Shown: positions 22,847 to 31,374, counted from the first letter of the stretch. The stretch is DNA of 41,331 bases from SAR202 cluster bacterium bin22 (GCA_002238505.1 MPMM01000025.1:1-41331), one strand, 5' to 3'. A program made the numbers and translations. Notes: generated by a model from the letters alone, not told the origin.

Positions 22847-23722
22847 ATGAGGCCGCTGCGTAACCGCCTGCGAGAAGCCCGGCGGCAGCTTGGTCTACAA
22901 TCCTACGTTGTCGAGCGGGACTATATCCTGTCCTGGGTGCTTGCTGGCATCGGCGCTGTGCCGGAGCTGAAAGATACTCTGGTGTTCAAGGGCGGAACTG
23001 CGCTGAAGAAGTGTTACTTCGGGGATTACCGTTTCTCTGAGGATCTGGACTTTTCAGCTCTGGAAGGCGTGCCTACCGGCGAGGCCATGGAAGAACTCAT
23101 GGCCCTGGTATGTGAGGCAGCACGAAAAATGCTGTATGAGTATGCTGATGTTGAGTTTGTCTGTCAGCGCCATTTGGAGCATAACCCGCATCCGGGTGGT
23201 CAGGAAGCCTTCGAAATTCATGCCCGGTTGCCCTGGCATCCGCGGCCAGATATTCCAGTCAAAGTGGAAATTACCGTGGATGAGCTTATCGCCTGGCCGG
23301 TCGAACGGCGCTCGATCATTCACGGCTACGGGGAGCCGCTGGACGTAGAATTGCAGATCTATTCGCCGACCGAGGTTGTTGCCGAGAAGTTGAGGGCCAT
23401 ACGGCAACAACTGAAGTTGCTGGAACAGAGAGGATGGACCCGGAACCGCGCACGCGACTACTACGACCTCTGGCGCGTCCTGGGAACTTTCGGGGACAGT
23501 GTGGACCGGGTTAACTTTATTGGTCGTTTCCACGATAAGTGCAAACTGAGAAACGTCGACTTCGAAGGTCCGGATGATTTCTTCGACTCCCGGGTCATAG
23601 ATGACGTGAAACAGGGGTGGGAATCTTCTCTTGCACCCTTGGTTACTGATCTCCCGGACTTTGATACGGTGATGGGCGAATTGCAGCCGCAGGTGGAGCT
23701 CTTACTTGAACCGGCACCGTAA
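22847..23722 (+). CDS. abiEii: AbiEii-type nucleotidyltransferase toxin
   Basis: A 291-residue nucleotidyltransferase of the AbiEii/AbiGii family, a toxin thought to act by nucleotide transfer to RNA or protein targets. The NTase core is FKGGTALKKCYFGDYRFSED, with GG at 49-50, then D66-x-D68 in SEDLDFS as metal ligands. EVVAEKLRAIRQQ and ARDYYDLWRVL are the other family blocks. The pair with AbiEi is complete and unbroken. A lox-like half-site begins one base after its stop codon. Confidence 0.9.
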   Translation: MRPLRNRLREARRQLGLQSYVVERDYILSWVLAGIGAVPELKDTLVFKGGTALKKCYFGDYRFSEDLDFSALEGVPTGEAMEELMALVCEAARKMLYEYADVEFVCQRHLEHNPHPGGQEAFEIHARLPWHPRPDIPVKVEITVDELIAWPVERRSIIHGYGEPLDVELQIYSPTEVVAEKLRAIRQQLKLLEQRGWTRNRARDYYDLWRVLGTFGDSVDRVNFIGRFHDKCKLRNVDFEGPDDFFDSRVIDDVKQGWESSLAPLVTDLPDFDTVMGELQPQVELLLEPAP

Positions 23723-23723
23723 C

Positions 23724-23742
23724 GGCAATTATAGGACACGTT
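23724..23742. other. half copy of the lox-like site after abiEii
   Basis: GGCAATTATAGGACACGTT matches 36905-36923, the spacer plus right arm of the lox-like site, at 18 of 19 positions. The left arm seen at 36889 is missing and replaced by the end of abiEii. This looks like a recombined or truncated site. The rest of the 223 bp up to the next gene holds nothing recognisable. Confidence 0.5.
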
Positions 23743-23945
23743 ACCCGGCGGGTTTCAAGGGCCTTCTGTCAGTATGGTTCTGTCTCCTTCGGGCTGATGT
23801 CCAGTCGCTAGCAACGACACCCTGCCCAGGTGGCACACCGGTTGACTTGCAATGGGATCGACTGTGGCCAGCCAGTCCGGGCCGGACCTTTGCCTTGCCA
23901 GTAGCCAGCAGATAGGTAGAATTAATACCGCAAGAGCGGTAACCG

Positions 23946-25115
23946 TCAACCGTTATCGGGGAGTCTTGTCAAGAAGTTGGGCGGCCTCATGTGTTGTAGA
24001 ACGAAAGGCATCATTTCTTCAGCTAAGCCTCCGGCCAACTCCCAAGCTTGTTCATCCGTTAGGATCTCTCCCGCTTTTAATCCCAAGTTTGCCATAGCGG
24101 TCCTTGTAGCGTAGTCGCTGGCTTGGGACAGTGCTTTCTTAAACCGGATCTCTTCAATAACGTTAAAGAGGTCGGTGAACGCCCGAAGGTATTCGGCGTC
24201 GTCGAACTTGTTGTAAGTAAATGCTTCATGAATCTCTGAGAGAGTTAAATCTAAATCGACTGAAAGCGTCAGGTCTTTACCCTTGATTGGGTCAATGGAG
24301 TAAGTGTGCTTAAAGTCCGCGCCGCTGTGCGATTGAGATAGGCACAGGACAACACGGAGCAGGCCAAACAGTTCGATGTAGCCTACTATAGTCGATTCTA
24401 CTGGATCCCCCTTTACACAAACGCAGTGGAAGGGAACCCTGGCCGGACGGTTGAGGATGAAGTCTTTGTTACTGACGTACCAGTAACCGAAGCAGGGTTC
24501 CGCTCCTTCGTTCAACAAGTAATCAAAGGCCAAGTCGCAATTGCTGGGGTCCACCCCCGCGTCGAAGACCAATGCCAAAGCCGACTTTACCAATGACCTG
24601 CCTGATTCCAAACCTCCGAAATTGCCAGTTATCTCTATCAGGTCAGAGCTGTAGTAACGGTTTTCCTGGGCAGAGGCAATTATGCGATCCAAGTCGAGCT
24701 CATTGATTTGGGGATATTTTCTGCTGAGTCCCCGAAGCTGCTGTCGTAGTTCTTTTCTCGTTGCAGCCTCAACGTGCACCTTGGTGAAGTTTTCCTCCTC
24801 GGTTACTTCTCTGTGGGGAGTTCCACGACTCATAGAGCCATCTGGGCTCATCCGGATGCTGTCACCGCCAAGGGTTGAAAAAGTTTGTGAAGGGACCTCT
24901 CCTCTCTGGCGTGCAATTCCGAGCAGAAGGCACAACGGCTGCAGTTGTTTAGTTAGGCTGTCATCCCATTCTGAACCTGAGCGGCTGTTGCAGTCCTGAC
25001 ATATAAAACCCTTCACTTTCTTGCGTCCGCCGATGGCATTGAGTATTACATGCTCTGCGCTGTTGTTATCTATATTGATTTTGCTTTTGCATAGAGTGCA
25101 ATGCTGGAGTGCCAT
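23946..25115 (-). CDS. HNH-domain protein, possible defence nuclease
   Basis: A 389-residue protein. The N-terminus is an HNH_5-like zinc finger: CTLCKSKINIDNNSAEHVIL, then AIGG and FICQDCNSRSGSEWD, with CxxC, E-H-V-I, A-x-G-G and CxxCN in order. The rest (residues 60-389) is alpha/beta with no recognised domain and includes a helical C-terminus. AGGAGGGG precedes the ATG. Proteins of this layout are often single genes in defence islands; the target is unknown. Confidence 0.75.
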   Translation of the reverse strand: MALQHCTLCKSKINIDNNSAEHVILNAIGGRKKVKGFICQDCNSRSGSEWDDSLTKQLQPLCLLLGIARQRGEVPSQTFSTLGGDSIRMSPDGSMSRGTPHREVTEEENFTKVHVEAATRKELRQQLRGLSRKYPQINELDLDRIIASAQENRYYSSDLIEITGNFGGLESGRSLVKSALALVFDAGVDPSNCDLAFDYLLNEGAEPCFGYWYVSNKDFILNRPARVPFHCVCVKGDPVESTIVGYIELFGLLRVVLCLSQSHSGADFKHTYSIDPIKGKDLTLSVDLDLTLSEIHEAFTYNKFDDAEYLRAFTDLFNVIEEIRFKKALSQASDYATRTAMANLGLKAGEILTDEQAWELAGGLAEEMMPFVLQHMRPPNFLTRLPDNG

Positions 25116-25245
25116 TTCTAGCCGCCCCTCCTCTCAATCTTGGGGACACAATTATGCTAACTGTCCCCCTTCTGTTTCCGTCAATGCTTGCGGGAGTGTC
25201 ACCACCCCTTCCGGGGTCGATTCCGGTAGGGGGCAGGATCGTACG

Positions 25246-25485
25246 CTATGGGGAAAGGCGGCGGTTGCGAGTGTGATAGACGGTTGGTCTGGGGAGTGAG
25301 AAGATCTCAGCGATCTCGCTGATGTAATACTCGCCTGTGGCGTGCATGCGGCGGAGTTCCCGCTGCTGTCTGTCCGTCAGTTTGGGTTGCTTGCCTGCCA
25401 ATTTGCCCTTGGCGCGGGCGATGGCCATGCCCTCGCGGGTGAGCATACGGCTGAGATCAGCTTCGAATTCGGCGAGGCCGTCATA
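25246..25485 (-). pseudogene. C-terminal fragment of a Tn3-type resolvase
   Basis: The minus strand reads YDGLAEFEADLSR then MLTREGMAIARAKGKLAGKQ, PKLTDRQQRELRRMHATGEY and a helix-turn-helix end (ISEIAEIFSLPRPTVYHT). These are the last 80 or so residues of a serine resolvase; the catalytic N-terminal domain is absent. Confidence 0.75.
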
Positions 25486-25602
25486 CAGCGGAAACGTGCC
25501 GGGATCACCGTCGAGCCCGAGCTACTGGCCCAGATCTCACCCCTTGGGTGGGCCGCCCATATTCTGCTCACCGGCGAATACCGGTGGCCAAAACACCAAT
25601 AG
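25474..25602 (+). pseudogene. C-terminal fragment of a Tn3-family transposase (TnpA)
   Basis: The last residues VEPELLAQISPLGWAAHILL then TGEYRWP match the invariant end of Tn3 transposases (L-L-A-x-L-S-P-L-G-W-x-H-I-N-L-T-G-x-Y-x-W). The stop lies 4 bp before the right 38-bp end, the standard distance. All upstream transposase sequence is missing. Confidence 0.75.
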
Positions 25603-25734
25603 CGACCTTAACGTACCATTCTGCCCCCTACCGGAATCGACCCGTGCAGGTCATGATCACGACGTCGGCGCCGTGGGAATCAATTCCCGACCTGGTGAGA
25701 GTGGACATGCGCTTAAATCCTAACTATCAAAAAC

Positions 25735-26595
25735 CTAACCGTTGCTGGAACGAGCGCCGGCTTCCGAAGACCAACGGTTCCCAATCTCCTTGAATTTCAC
25801 TTCGATGCCTTCGACTTCGTAAGGGGCACAGTTGATTATCTCCGCGTCTTCCAAGTCGAAAACGGCAATGTTATATCCGACTCTGTCTCCCTGGTCGAAC
25901 TGACTTCTATATACCAGGGCATCAAAGCCTGCCTCTTGGAACAGTTCCCCCAGGATTCGAGTTGGTAAGTAGCTCACATTCTCGTCCGAAGGCGTCACAG
26001 GCCGTGAAAAAGCGTTATCAATATCTATCCAAACAGCTTGCTCTCTGGCTTCTGCATCGGGTTCTTCTTTGCCAATGAGATGCCGAAGGTTTAGGTTGGT
26101 CCATGATAACTTCCCATGCCCTTCTGTCAGATCAATTGTTGCAAGTTCACGTGTGATCCTGAACTGGGCAACGGACACCTCAGACCCCACCCATGGCCTT
26201 ACTTCAGAGATGGCTGTCTGTTTAGTCGAGGCCAAATAAAGAACAGGGATTCCTGCCGAATTGGCGCGACCTTCTTTAGAATGGGCAGTGTCAGGTTTCA
26301 TCCTCGCCGGGGGAAAGCCGACCGGTTCTTCACCATATTCCATTCCATTCTCATCCTTCAAAGCTCGGTATTCAATGTCCAGCTGAGCGCGCCATAGAAT
26401 AGAGCCCTCTGTTATCCTGGTACGCCGCTTGTTAGCTGTCTGCCTGACAGTGTCTAGGAAGGACTCTATCTCTTTGGTCCAGATATGACGACGATGTCGC
26501 CTGACGCGCTGTTCAAATTTTTGGTAACTTCTCCAAGAAGCGAACTCGGGAGTCTCCGGCTTGTCTGACGATTCCGGCAACAGTTCCTTTTCCAT
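25735..26595 (-). CDS. RES-domain protein (putative NAD-degrading toxin)
   Basis: A 286-residue protein. The RES domain is seen as GSILWRAQ, RANSAGIPVLYLASTKQTAI, SEVRPWVGSEVSVAQF and YLPTRILGELFQEAGFDALV with YRSQF, matching the R...E...S layout that names the family. RES toxins such as Xre-RES partners cleave NAD+. Here the protein is longer than the usual 150-230 residues because of an extra N-terminal helical region. No Xre antitoxin gene lies beside it, so it may be a stand-alone effector or need a partner elsewhere. AAGGAGA lies 9 nt before the ATG at 26595. Confidence 0.82.
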   Translation of the reverse strand: MEKELLPESSDKPETPEFASWRSYQKFEQRVRRHRRHIWTKEIESFLDTVRQTANKRRTRITEGSILWRAQLDIEYRALKDENGMEYGEEPVGFPPARMKPDTAHSKEGRANSAGIPVLYLASTKQTAISEVRPWVGSEVSVAQFRITRELATIDLTEGHGKLSWTNLNLRHLIGKEEPDAEAREQAVWIDIDNAFSRPVTPSDENVSYLPTRILGELFQEAGFDALVYRSQFDQGDRVGYNIAVFDLEDAEIINCAPYEVEGIEVKFKEIGNRWSSEAGARSSNG

Positions 26596-26810
26596 GTGCA
26601 GCATTCTCCTTGACGACAGTTTGGCCCCGAGCCGCGGAAGTAGAGATTCGGCGCGAATCCCTGGCCAATACCAAAAATTACTTAGTCAGCGGCCCTGTCG
26701 ATTACGCTGCTTACATTGCTTCCTGGGCATGTCGCGAGTCTGGTATGGTGGGATGCTGCTCGATGTGGTTATCCGGTTCAACTGCAACGTGCATTTACTT
26801 GTGAGCCTCG

Positions 26811-29522
26811 CTAGCCGATGGCTATGATTCTTCGGGCCCGTGATGGGTCAAGCACGTGGAACTCATGCTTGGCACCAATGTTTATCTCCACACAAGTCCG
26901 CAACTTCCTTAGTTGCGATTCCTCGTCGGGTTCGCTGGCGAAATAATTCGGATTTACGTCCAGCAGTTCCCTGGCTCGCATTGCTGAGACGGGAAGGATT
27001 TCGATTTTCAGGTCTTGGCCGTCTTCGAACTGGGAGCGCACCAACCTTCCCCATGTCCCGAGGTCTACGACGTAGATCTTCTTCTCACCGTCGCGAGGCC
27101 CCCGCAGAATTGGGTGATCGTTGTACCTCGCCATTTCTCCGATGCGCTCGTTCTCCGGGACCTGCCAGTCCATTATGTACCCCTCGGGCCGGGCCATAGC
27201 CAGGTCGAGTCCCATGTCTTCCCAATACCCTGCCAGGACTACAGCGATTTTTCCTGAGGGGTTGATCTCCGTTATCTCCTGGTCTATTACCTGCAGGAAG
27301 GCTTCCGGAGAATCCAATGTGGCTATAACAGTAGCTGCACTATCCAGTTCCTCGCAAAGACCCTTCATTACATCGTCAGAGAGGCCACGTCCCCACCGGT
27401 CACCTTCAAGACGAGCGCAGCCAACACGAGGGTCCTCTGGTGACTCCGTCAGGAAGCCCTTTGGTACCAGTTCGCGAAAGCTGCGTTCCTGGGGAGCAGC
27501 TTCTGCCTCCCCCGAAAGGGATCCATAGGCTCCTGCTTGCTTGAATAGCTGCTCCAAGGGATTCTCGGCAAATGCCGTTGTATATACCTCCGACTTGAAG
27601 GTAGAGACCCTGTCCACGCTGAGTTCACGACCGATTATTTGATAGTCCTGTGCCACTTCGTCTCTTCGTTCAGCTGCCCTCAGGGCAGCAGTGGCCAACT
27701 GTCGGCGTTGCTCTTTCGTTACATCGGCATCGTCAACTACGTGAGTTGCAAGCCTTTCTGAATTCTGTACGAACCAAGCGGACACTTGAGTTGCACGTCC
27801 CTGCAGGCTGAGGTCGGGAGGTTCGGTTGTACTTAGGTCCATAAGGCGCACCGTAAAGAATGTCAGCGGATATCTTTCCGGAGCAATGGGACGAGCTAGA
27901 AAGCTGGGAGTTCCTTCCATATCCCAATCCCATTGCGACCACAGGGAGGATTGTCCGATTTCGTCGCGTTCCAGCGCCTGCACGAGGTTGGCTACCAATC
28001 GGCCAACACTCCCATGTGCTTCTCGTGCGACGTCCAGGTAGGGAGCGAGGTCCGCTATACCACCTTCCTCGGCCAGGATTAAAGCTCGCCCTGCCAAGCC
28101 CATCAGAACTATCCAGTATCCTTCCTGCACCTTCTGGTACAAGCTTCCCAACTCTTGTAGTTGCGATCTATCACCCATCAAATGAGGACGGAGAGTCTGG
28201 AGTAACACTTGGAATTCTCTGTGTAGTTTCCCGTAGTCTTCGGCCTGATCCGCACCCAAGGCATCGGAGAGAAAAAGCTCTTGCTGCCTGATCAGTTCAA
28301 CGGCGTAGAGAGCCTTCTCATCCGCACTGCCTCCCCTAAGGAGCACCGGCATATTCAACCACGCCCTGCCGCGGAGCATCTCTCTAAACCCGCTGCCGCT
28401 ACGGGATGCTATCTGGTAGTTCATCCTGTACCCGTCCAGCGCGGCCGTGAACAAATCCCCGCAACGTTTACGGGCGCCGGTGCTGACGAGCCAATAGTCG
28501 AACCTAAGGAGCATGCGTAAGTAGTCCAGATTCCCTTCATTAATCACTTCCTGGCGGAAGGAGTAGAGGTTACGGCCCAACTCCCTTAGCGGCGGCCATT
28601 CTGGTTGTTGCCCAGGGGGAGCCCATTTGAATCCAGTTTTCTCGATCTCCGCCATTGAGTCTTCGACAACTTCCTCGATCGACTCGAGGGACTGCCAGAA
28701 CTCCCCCTGGCGACGTTCAGCCATCGCTCGGCGCGCCTCGTCCAGCAAGGCGCGAATCGACTCATCAGCCGAGCCTTCGTCTGGCCCCGGGAACATGTTA
28801 GTGAGGTTAACGTCGGTGGCATCACGAGAAGCAATGGTTCGCCTGAGCCGTTGCAGAAAAGCTTGGACTGCCACATGCACATCGCGTTTGTTGACGTCCC
28901 TCCTCAGGTTGGCCCAGTGTGCAGGTCGGGATAGTTGAATTGCTCGTTCCAGGAGGGCATAGGCCAACACCAGGTTAGCAAGAAAGGCAACGGCGGCGAC
29001 CAGAGGAAGGTTGCAGAGGCCAGGTTTTGACATAGCTATTGCATTAGCCCAACCGGTGAAATCCTCATCGATCAGTATTACGGCTGTGACACTTAGGGCG
29101 ACCAGGCTATTCCAGAAAATGGGCTTTACCCACGACCTGCGAATGTATTCGCGGTACATACGGTCGTCAACATCTCGCCTGCTGTTGGCACCCTGCATCA
29201 CAAAGATGGTAACTGCCAGCGTCAATGCCGCGATCGCCCCCTGAGCAGTCAGCAAACCGGTTAGAGCCGCGCCTGCGTTCCTCACTTCAGGCAACCAGCA
29301 TATTGGTGGAACTACTAATGCAAGTGCCAATATAGTCAAGACTGACATGGGGGCAACAGCAACCCACGAAATACGTCTCATTAGAAATTTGGTGATGTCG
29401 GATGGAATGTAGGCACGGTTAGCCCAGCCTCGTAGTGTCCAGCCTGCATTGCTGAGATTTCCTGGCAGCCATGTCTTCCTCCGTAATGAGCGAGTCAATG
29501 CCAACTTGGCGAGAATGCTCAA
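26811..29522 (-). CDS. large membrane-anchored protein of unknown function in a defence cluster
   Basis: An open frame of 903 codons. Four hydrophobic helices lie near the N-terminus (about 55-77, 85-109, 135-151 and 171-191), followed by about 700 residues of mainly helical cytoplasmic sequence. The C-terminus has alternating strands (KIAVVLAGYWEDMG, KKIYVVDLGTWGRLVRSQF, FHVLDPSRARRIIAIG). No nuclease or NTPase motif is visible. The first codon is TTG without a ribosome site; ATG at 29381 (residue 48, MRRISWVAVAP) begins just before the first helix and may be the true start. A short frame with a strong ribosome site overlaps the 5' end (29419-29589). The gene is flanked by RES, HNH and AbiE genes, so a defence role is possible but inferred only from location. 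Confidence 0.75.
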   Translation of the reverse strand: MSILAKLALTRSLRRKTWLPGNLSNAGWTLRGWANRAYIPSDITKFLMRRISWVAVAPMSVLTILALALVVPPICWLPEVRNAGAALTGLLTAQGAIAALTLAVTIFVMQGANSRRDVDDRMYREYIRRSWVKPIFWNSLVALSVTAVILIDEDFTGWANAIAMSKPGLCNLPLVAAVAFLANLVLAYALLERAIQLSRPAHWANLRRDVNKRDVHVAVQAFLQRLRRTIASRDATDVNLTNMFPGPDEGSADESIRALLDEARRAMAERRQGEFWQSLESIEEVVEDSMAEIEKTGFKWAPPGQQPEWPPLRELGRNLYSFRQEVINEGNLDYLRMLLRFDYWLVSTGARKRCGDLFTAALDGYRMNYQIASRSGSGFREMLRGRAWLNMPVLLRGGSADEKALYAVELIRQQELFLSDALGADQAEDYGKLHREFQVLLQTLRPHLMGDRSQLQELGSLYQKVQEGYWIVLMGLAGRALILAEEGGIADLAPYLDVAREAHGSVGRLVANLVQALERDEIGQSSLWSQWDWDMEGTPSFLARPIAPERYPLTFFTVRLMDLSTTEPPDLSLQGRATQVSAWFVQNSERLATHVVDDADVTKEQRRQLATAALRAAERRDEVAQDYQIIGRELSVDRVSTFKSEVYTTAFAENPLEQLFKQAGAYGSLSGEAEAAPQERSFRELVPKGFLTESPEDPRVGCARLEGDRWGRGLSDDVMKGLCEELDSAATVIATLDSPEAFLQVIDQEITEINPSGKIAVVLAGYWEDMGLDLAMARPEGYIMDWQVPENERIGEMARYNDHPILRGPRDGEKKIYVVDLGTWGRLVRSQFEDGQDLKIEILPVSAMRARELLDVNPNYFASEPDEESQLRKLRTCVEINIGAKHEFHVLDPSRARRIIAIG

Positions 29523-29589
29523 AATTAAGTTGGCGTTGGCGCAGGTGAGCGACGCGGTTGTCGGTATCGGAGTTAGTCAGTTCGTACAT
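29419..29589 (-). CDS. possible 56-residue leader gene overlapping the large membrane protein
   Basis: A frame starting MYELTNSDTDNRVAHLRQRQ has an excellent site (GAGGAGGAAAGG) directly before its ATG at 29589. Its stop at 29419 is 38 bp upstream of the ATG at 29381 in the large gene. It could be a real small gene or a leader whose translation opens the start of the large gene. No family is recognised. Confidence 0.4.
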   Translation of the reverse strand: MYELTNSDTDNRVAHLRQRQLNFEHSRQVGIDSLITEEDMAARKSQQCRLDTTRLG

Positions 29590-29742
29590 CCTTTCCTCCT
29601 CTATTTTGGTGGTGAGGGGTATTCAGAGACTGCATCTTCCCCGTCGCCGTCCTGCGTGTACTGGTGGGCAGGGTCTCCTCGGTCAACGGGCACCATGCCG
29701 TTGACCTGGCTTTGCTGCAAGTAATTCTTTGGTTAGCGGGGT

Positions 29743-30015
29743 TTATCTAAGCTCTTCGGTGTCAGGAATTCTGTTCAGCCAGGCCATGAAGTGAAACGCG
29801 ACCAGGCGCCTTCCCTGCTCCTCCCCGGTGGCCATGCGTTCCAGCAGCCTGACCATGATGTTGCCGAGGGCGCTGAAAGGCTCGCACTCGCAGCCTTTTG
29901 CGGGCCTGGTCTAATCGAAATTGCCCATTTCGAAGTAGGCTTTGACCTCCCCTTGGGCGTAGCCCTCGACATACCAGCCACAGGGCTCAGGGCAGTCGCA
30001 AACTCCCTTACGCAT
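29743..30015 (-). pseudogene. small cysteine-rich gene with an in-frame amber codon
   Basis: From ATG at 30015, after GGGAGA, the frame gives MRKGVCDCPEPCGWYVEGYA and ends ...MGNFD at a TAG (29911-29913). In the same frame, 55 further codons follow: TRPAKGCECEPFSALGNIMV, then RLLERMATGEEQGRRLVAFH, then FMAWLNRIPDTEELR and TAA. Both halves look protein-like and share Cys pairs, so this is probably one 89-residue gene split by a nonsense change. Two separate small genes or readthrough are alternatives. Confidence 0.5.
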
Positions 30016-30075
30016 GATAGGTCTCCCGTCTAATAGCCTTTGCATGAAGGGCGGCAGAGCTGAATGTGTGACTGG

Positions 30076-30183
30076 CTATTCACAAACTATGCCGGCGTCC
30101 TCCCCGTCACGCATGCGCTCACAATCGGGGCGTCCCCGCCTACAGGATACAGCCGTACTATAAATCCCCTCGCTCTGGGCCAC
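30076..30183 (-). CDS. possible 35-residue gene coupled to the zinc-ribbon gene
   Basis: A GTG that shares a base with the stop of the upstream zinc-ribbon gene (TAGTG) opens a frame reading VAQSEGIYSTAVSCRRGRPD then CERMRDGEDAGIVCE. GGAAG lies just upstream. The size and lack of family make it tentative; the stop-start overlap supports coupling. Confidence 0.3.
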   Translation of the reverse strand: MAQSEGIYSTAVSCRRGRPDCERMRDGEDAGIVCE

Positions 30184-30347
30184 TACTTCCTGGCCGCGCC
30201 CATGCGGAACTTCTTGGTCCCGCAGACGGCGCAGAGGCCGGTGACCGCGGGACGTCCGTTCTTCAGCACAACCTCCTGGGTCTCCAGGGTGTCCGTCTTC
30301 TCGCGGCACTTGAAGCAGTAGATCTGGTCGCTGGCTGCGCTGGTCAT
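30183..30347 (-). CDS. DUF5679-like small zinc ribbon protein
   Basis: A 54-residue protein: IYCFKCREKTDTLETQEVVL, KNGRPAVTGLCAVCGTKKFR. Two CxxC knuckles (C11/C14 and C39/C42) flank the K-N-G-R-P-A motif that marks the DUF5679 family. AGGAG is 6 nt before the ATG. It lies downstream of the HNH gene in the same direction, with about 175 bp between. The function is unknown; such ribbons usually bind nucleic acid. Confidence 0.8.
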   Translation of the reverse strand: MTSAASDQIYCFKCREKTDTLETQEVVLKNGRPAVTGLCAVCGTKKFRMGAARK

Positions 30348-30523
30348 ATGTTGCTCCTCCTGGATTGATTGCTTTTACTGTCCACCGCCCATCCGGCGGG
30401 GTTGGGGGATCCGAACTATGGCCCGACTGCGCCGCTGGGCCCGACGCTGCACTGTACCATACGGGGTCAAGGGGGCCTCTCCCGTAACACCTAACCACGG
30501 CGCGGGCCACCGCGATCGGCTGG

Positions 30524-31213
30524 TCACACCTGAAACTCCCCACGGTGGTACCTGGCCAACCGCTTGCCCGTCAGAACCGCCAACGCCTCGTCCACCATCA
30601 CGCCGGTGGCCAGGTTGTCCGCCCGCAGCTCCGCCATCTTCAGCCGGTATCCGTCCTTACCCTTGGTCCCCTTAACGCGGTTGCAGTAGCTGCAGAGCAG
30701 CTGCAGGTTCCGCTCCTCGGTCCTCCCGTCGTCGGCCAGCGCCACGATGTGGTCCACCTCAAAGCGCAGGTAGTGGGGCTGGTAGATGCCGCAACCGGGG
30801 CAGATGCCCTGCTGCACCGCAAACAAGGCCCTCCGCACCGACTCGGGCGCCCTTTCCCGCCCAGGTCCTGACCGTCGCCCTCGCGGCGGCCGCTTCTCGT
30901 AGACCTCCTCCGGTTCCAGGTACTCCCGCACCAGCGCCAGGTCCATGGGCCGTTCCGGCTCCCTGAAGATGTACCGGCCCCGGCCCACCCGGGCCAGCAG
31001 CTGAGGGGCGGGCTTGGAGTGGGACTCAGGGCTCATGCCCGCCAGGTCCGAGAGTTCCCGGTTGACCAGGTTCCGGTCCCGCTTGGCCCGTGGATCAAAT
31101 CCGGCCACACCGGTGCTGGCCACCGCCTCGTAGATCTCCCCGGTGCTCAGGGGCCGTTCTTTGTGTTCGGCCATGACCCGCACGATATGCGGCCTCAGGC
31201 TGCCAGCCGCCAT
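30524..31213 (-). CDS. HNH endonuclease with an N-terminal winged-helix-like domain
   Basis: A 229-residue protein. Residues 1-85 (HIVRVMAEHKERPLSTGEIYEAV, then PQLLARVGRGRYIF) resemble a winged helix that reads a DNA or substrate. A basic linker (EKRPPRGRRSGPGR) follows, then a complete HNH core: CPGCGIYQPHYLRFEVDHIV, ALADDGRTEERNLQLLCSYC, NRVKG, with both CxxC pairs and the D-H-I and N-L-x-L-L motifs. AGGAGGAG precedes the ATG. The C-terminal RLARYHRG is reminiscent of the integrase tail (AVARYYQG), and the DNA there also resembles it, but this may be chance. Confidence 0.85.
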   Translation of the reverse strand: MAAGSLRPHIVRVMAEHKERPLSTGEIYEAVASTGVAGFDPRAKRDRNLVNRELSDLAGMSPESHSKPAPQLLARVGRGRYIFREPERPMDLALVREYLEPEEVYEKRPPRGRRSGPGRERAPESVRRALFAVQQGICPGCGIYQPHYLRFEVDHIVALADDGRTEERNLQLLCSYCNRVKGTKGKDGYRLKMAELRADNLATGVMVDEALAVLTGKRLARYHRGEFQV

Positions 31214-31347
31214 GTCGCTCCTCCTCGTCTTCGCCGGAACCGGCGCTGTTCAGGCATCTCCATCAGATTATATATCCACGGCAAGCGCTCCTGCCGCGCA
31301 CCATGGTTCCCTCCGACAGGTTCCCTGCGCCGCTGCACACATTTTAA

Positions 31348-31374
31348 ACAGGCCGCCCAGCTCTGGCGGCCTGT
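31348..31374 (-). terminator. strong hairpin, possible leftward terminator
   Basis: ACAGGCCGCC (31348-31357) pairs exactly with GGCGGCCTGT (31365-31374) around a 7-nt loop. On the minus strand it is followed by TTTAAAATG, a weak T-run. No minus-strand gene lies directly upstream, so it may be a relic or an antisense terminator. Confidence 0.35.

Larger units (their letters stand above)
25214..25643. mobile_element. miniature Tn3-family remnant with both 38-bp ends
   Basis: The left end (25214-25251) and the inverse of the right end (25606-25643) share their first 23 bases (GGGTCGATTCCGGTAGGGGG and the next three). They continue to the Tn3-like inner border (ACGTTAAGG on the right). Between them are only the C-terminal ends of a resolvase and of a TnpA, converging on each other. 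The element is an internally deleted Tn3 relative of about 430 bp. I see no 5-bp duplication. Confidence 0.75.

Noticed and set aside
26610-26804. Plus-strand frame containing RRESLANTKNYLVSGPVDYA
   Set aside because: The short stretch looks protein-like, but there is no ribosome site or recognisable family. It may be a fragment of a lost gene and cannot be supported further.
30541-30563. Possible sixth integrase tail at the end of the second HNH gene
   Set aside because: The DNA resembles the tail, but the protein KRLARYHRGEF continues naturally from the HNH frame and no flank similarity is seen.
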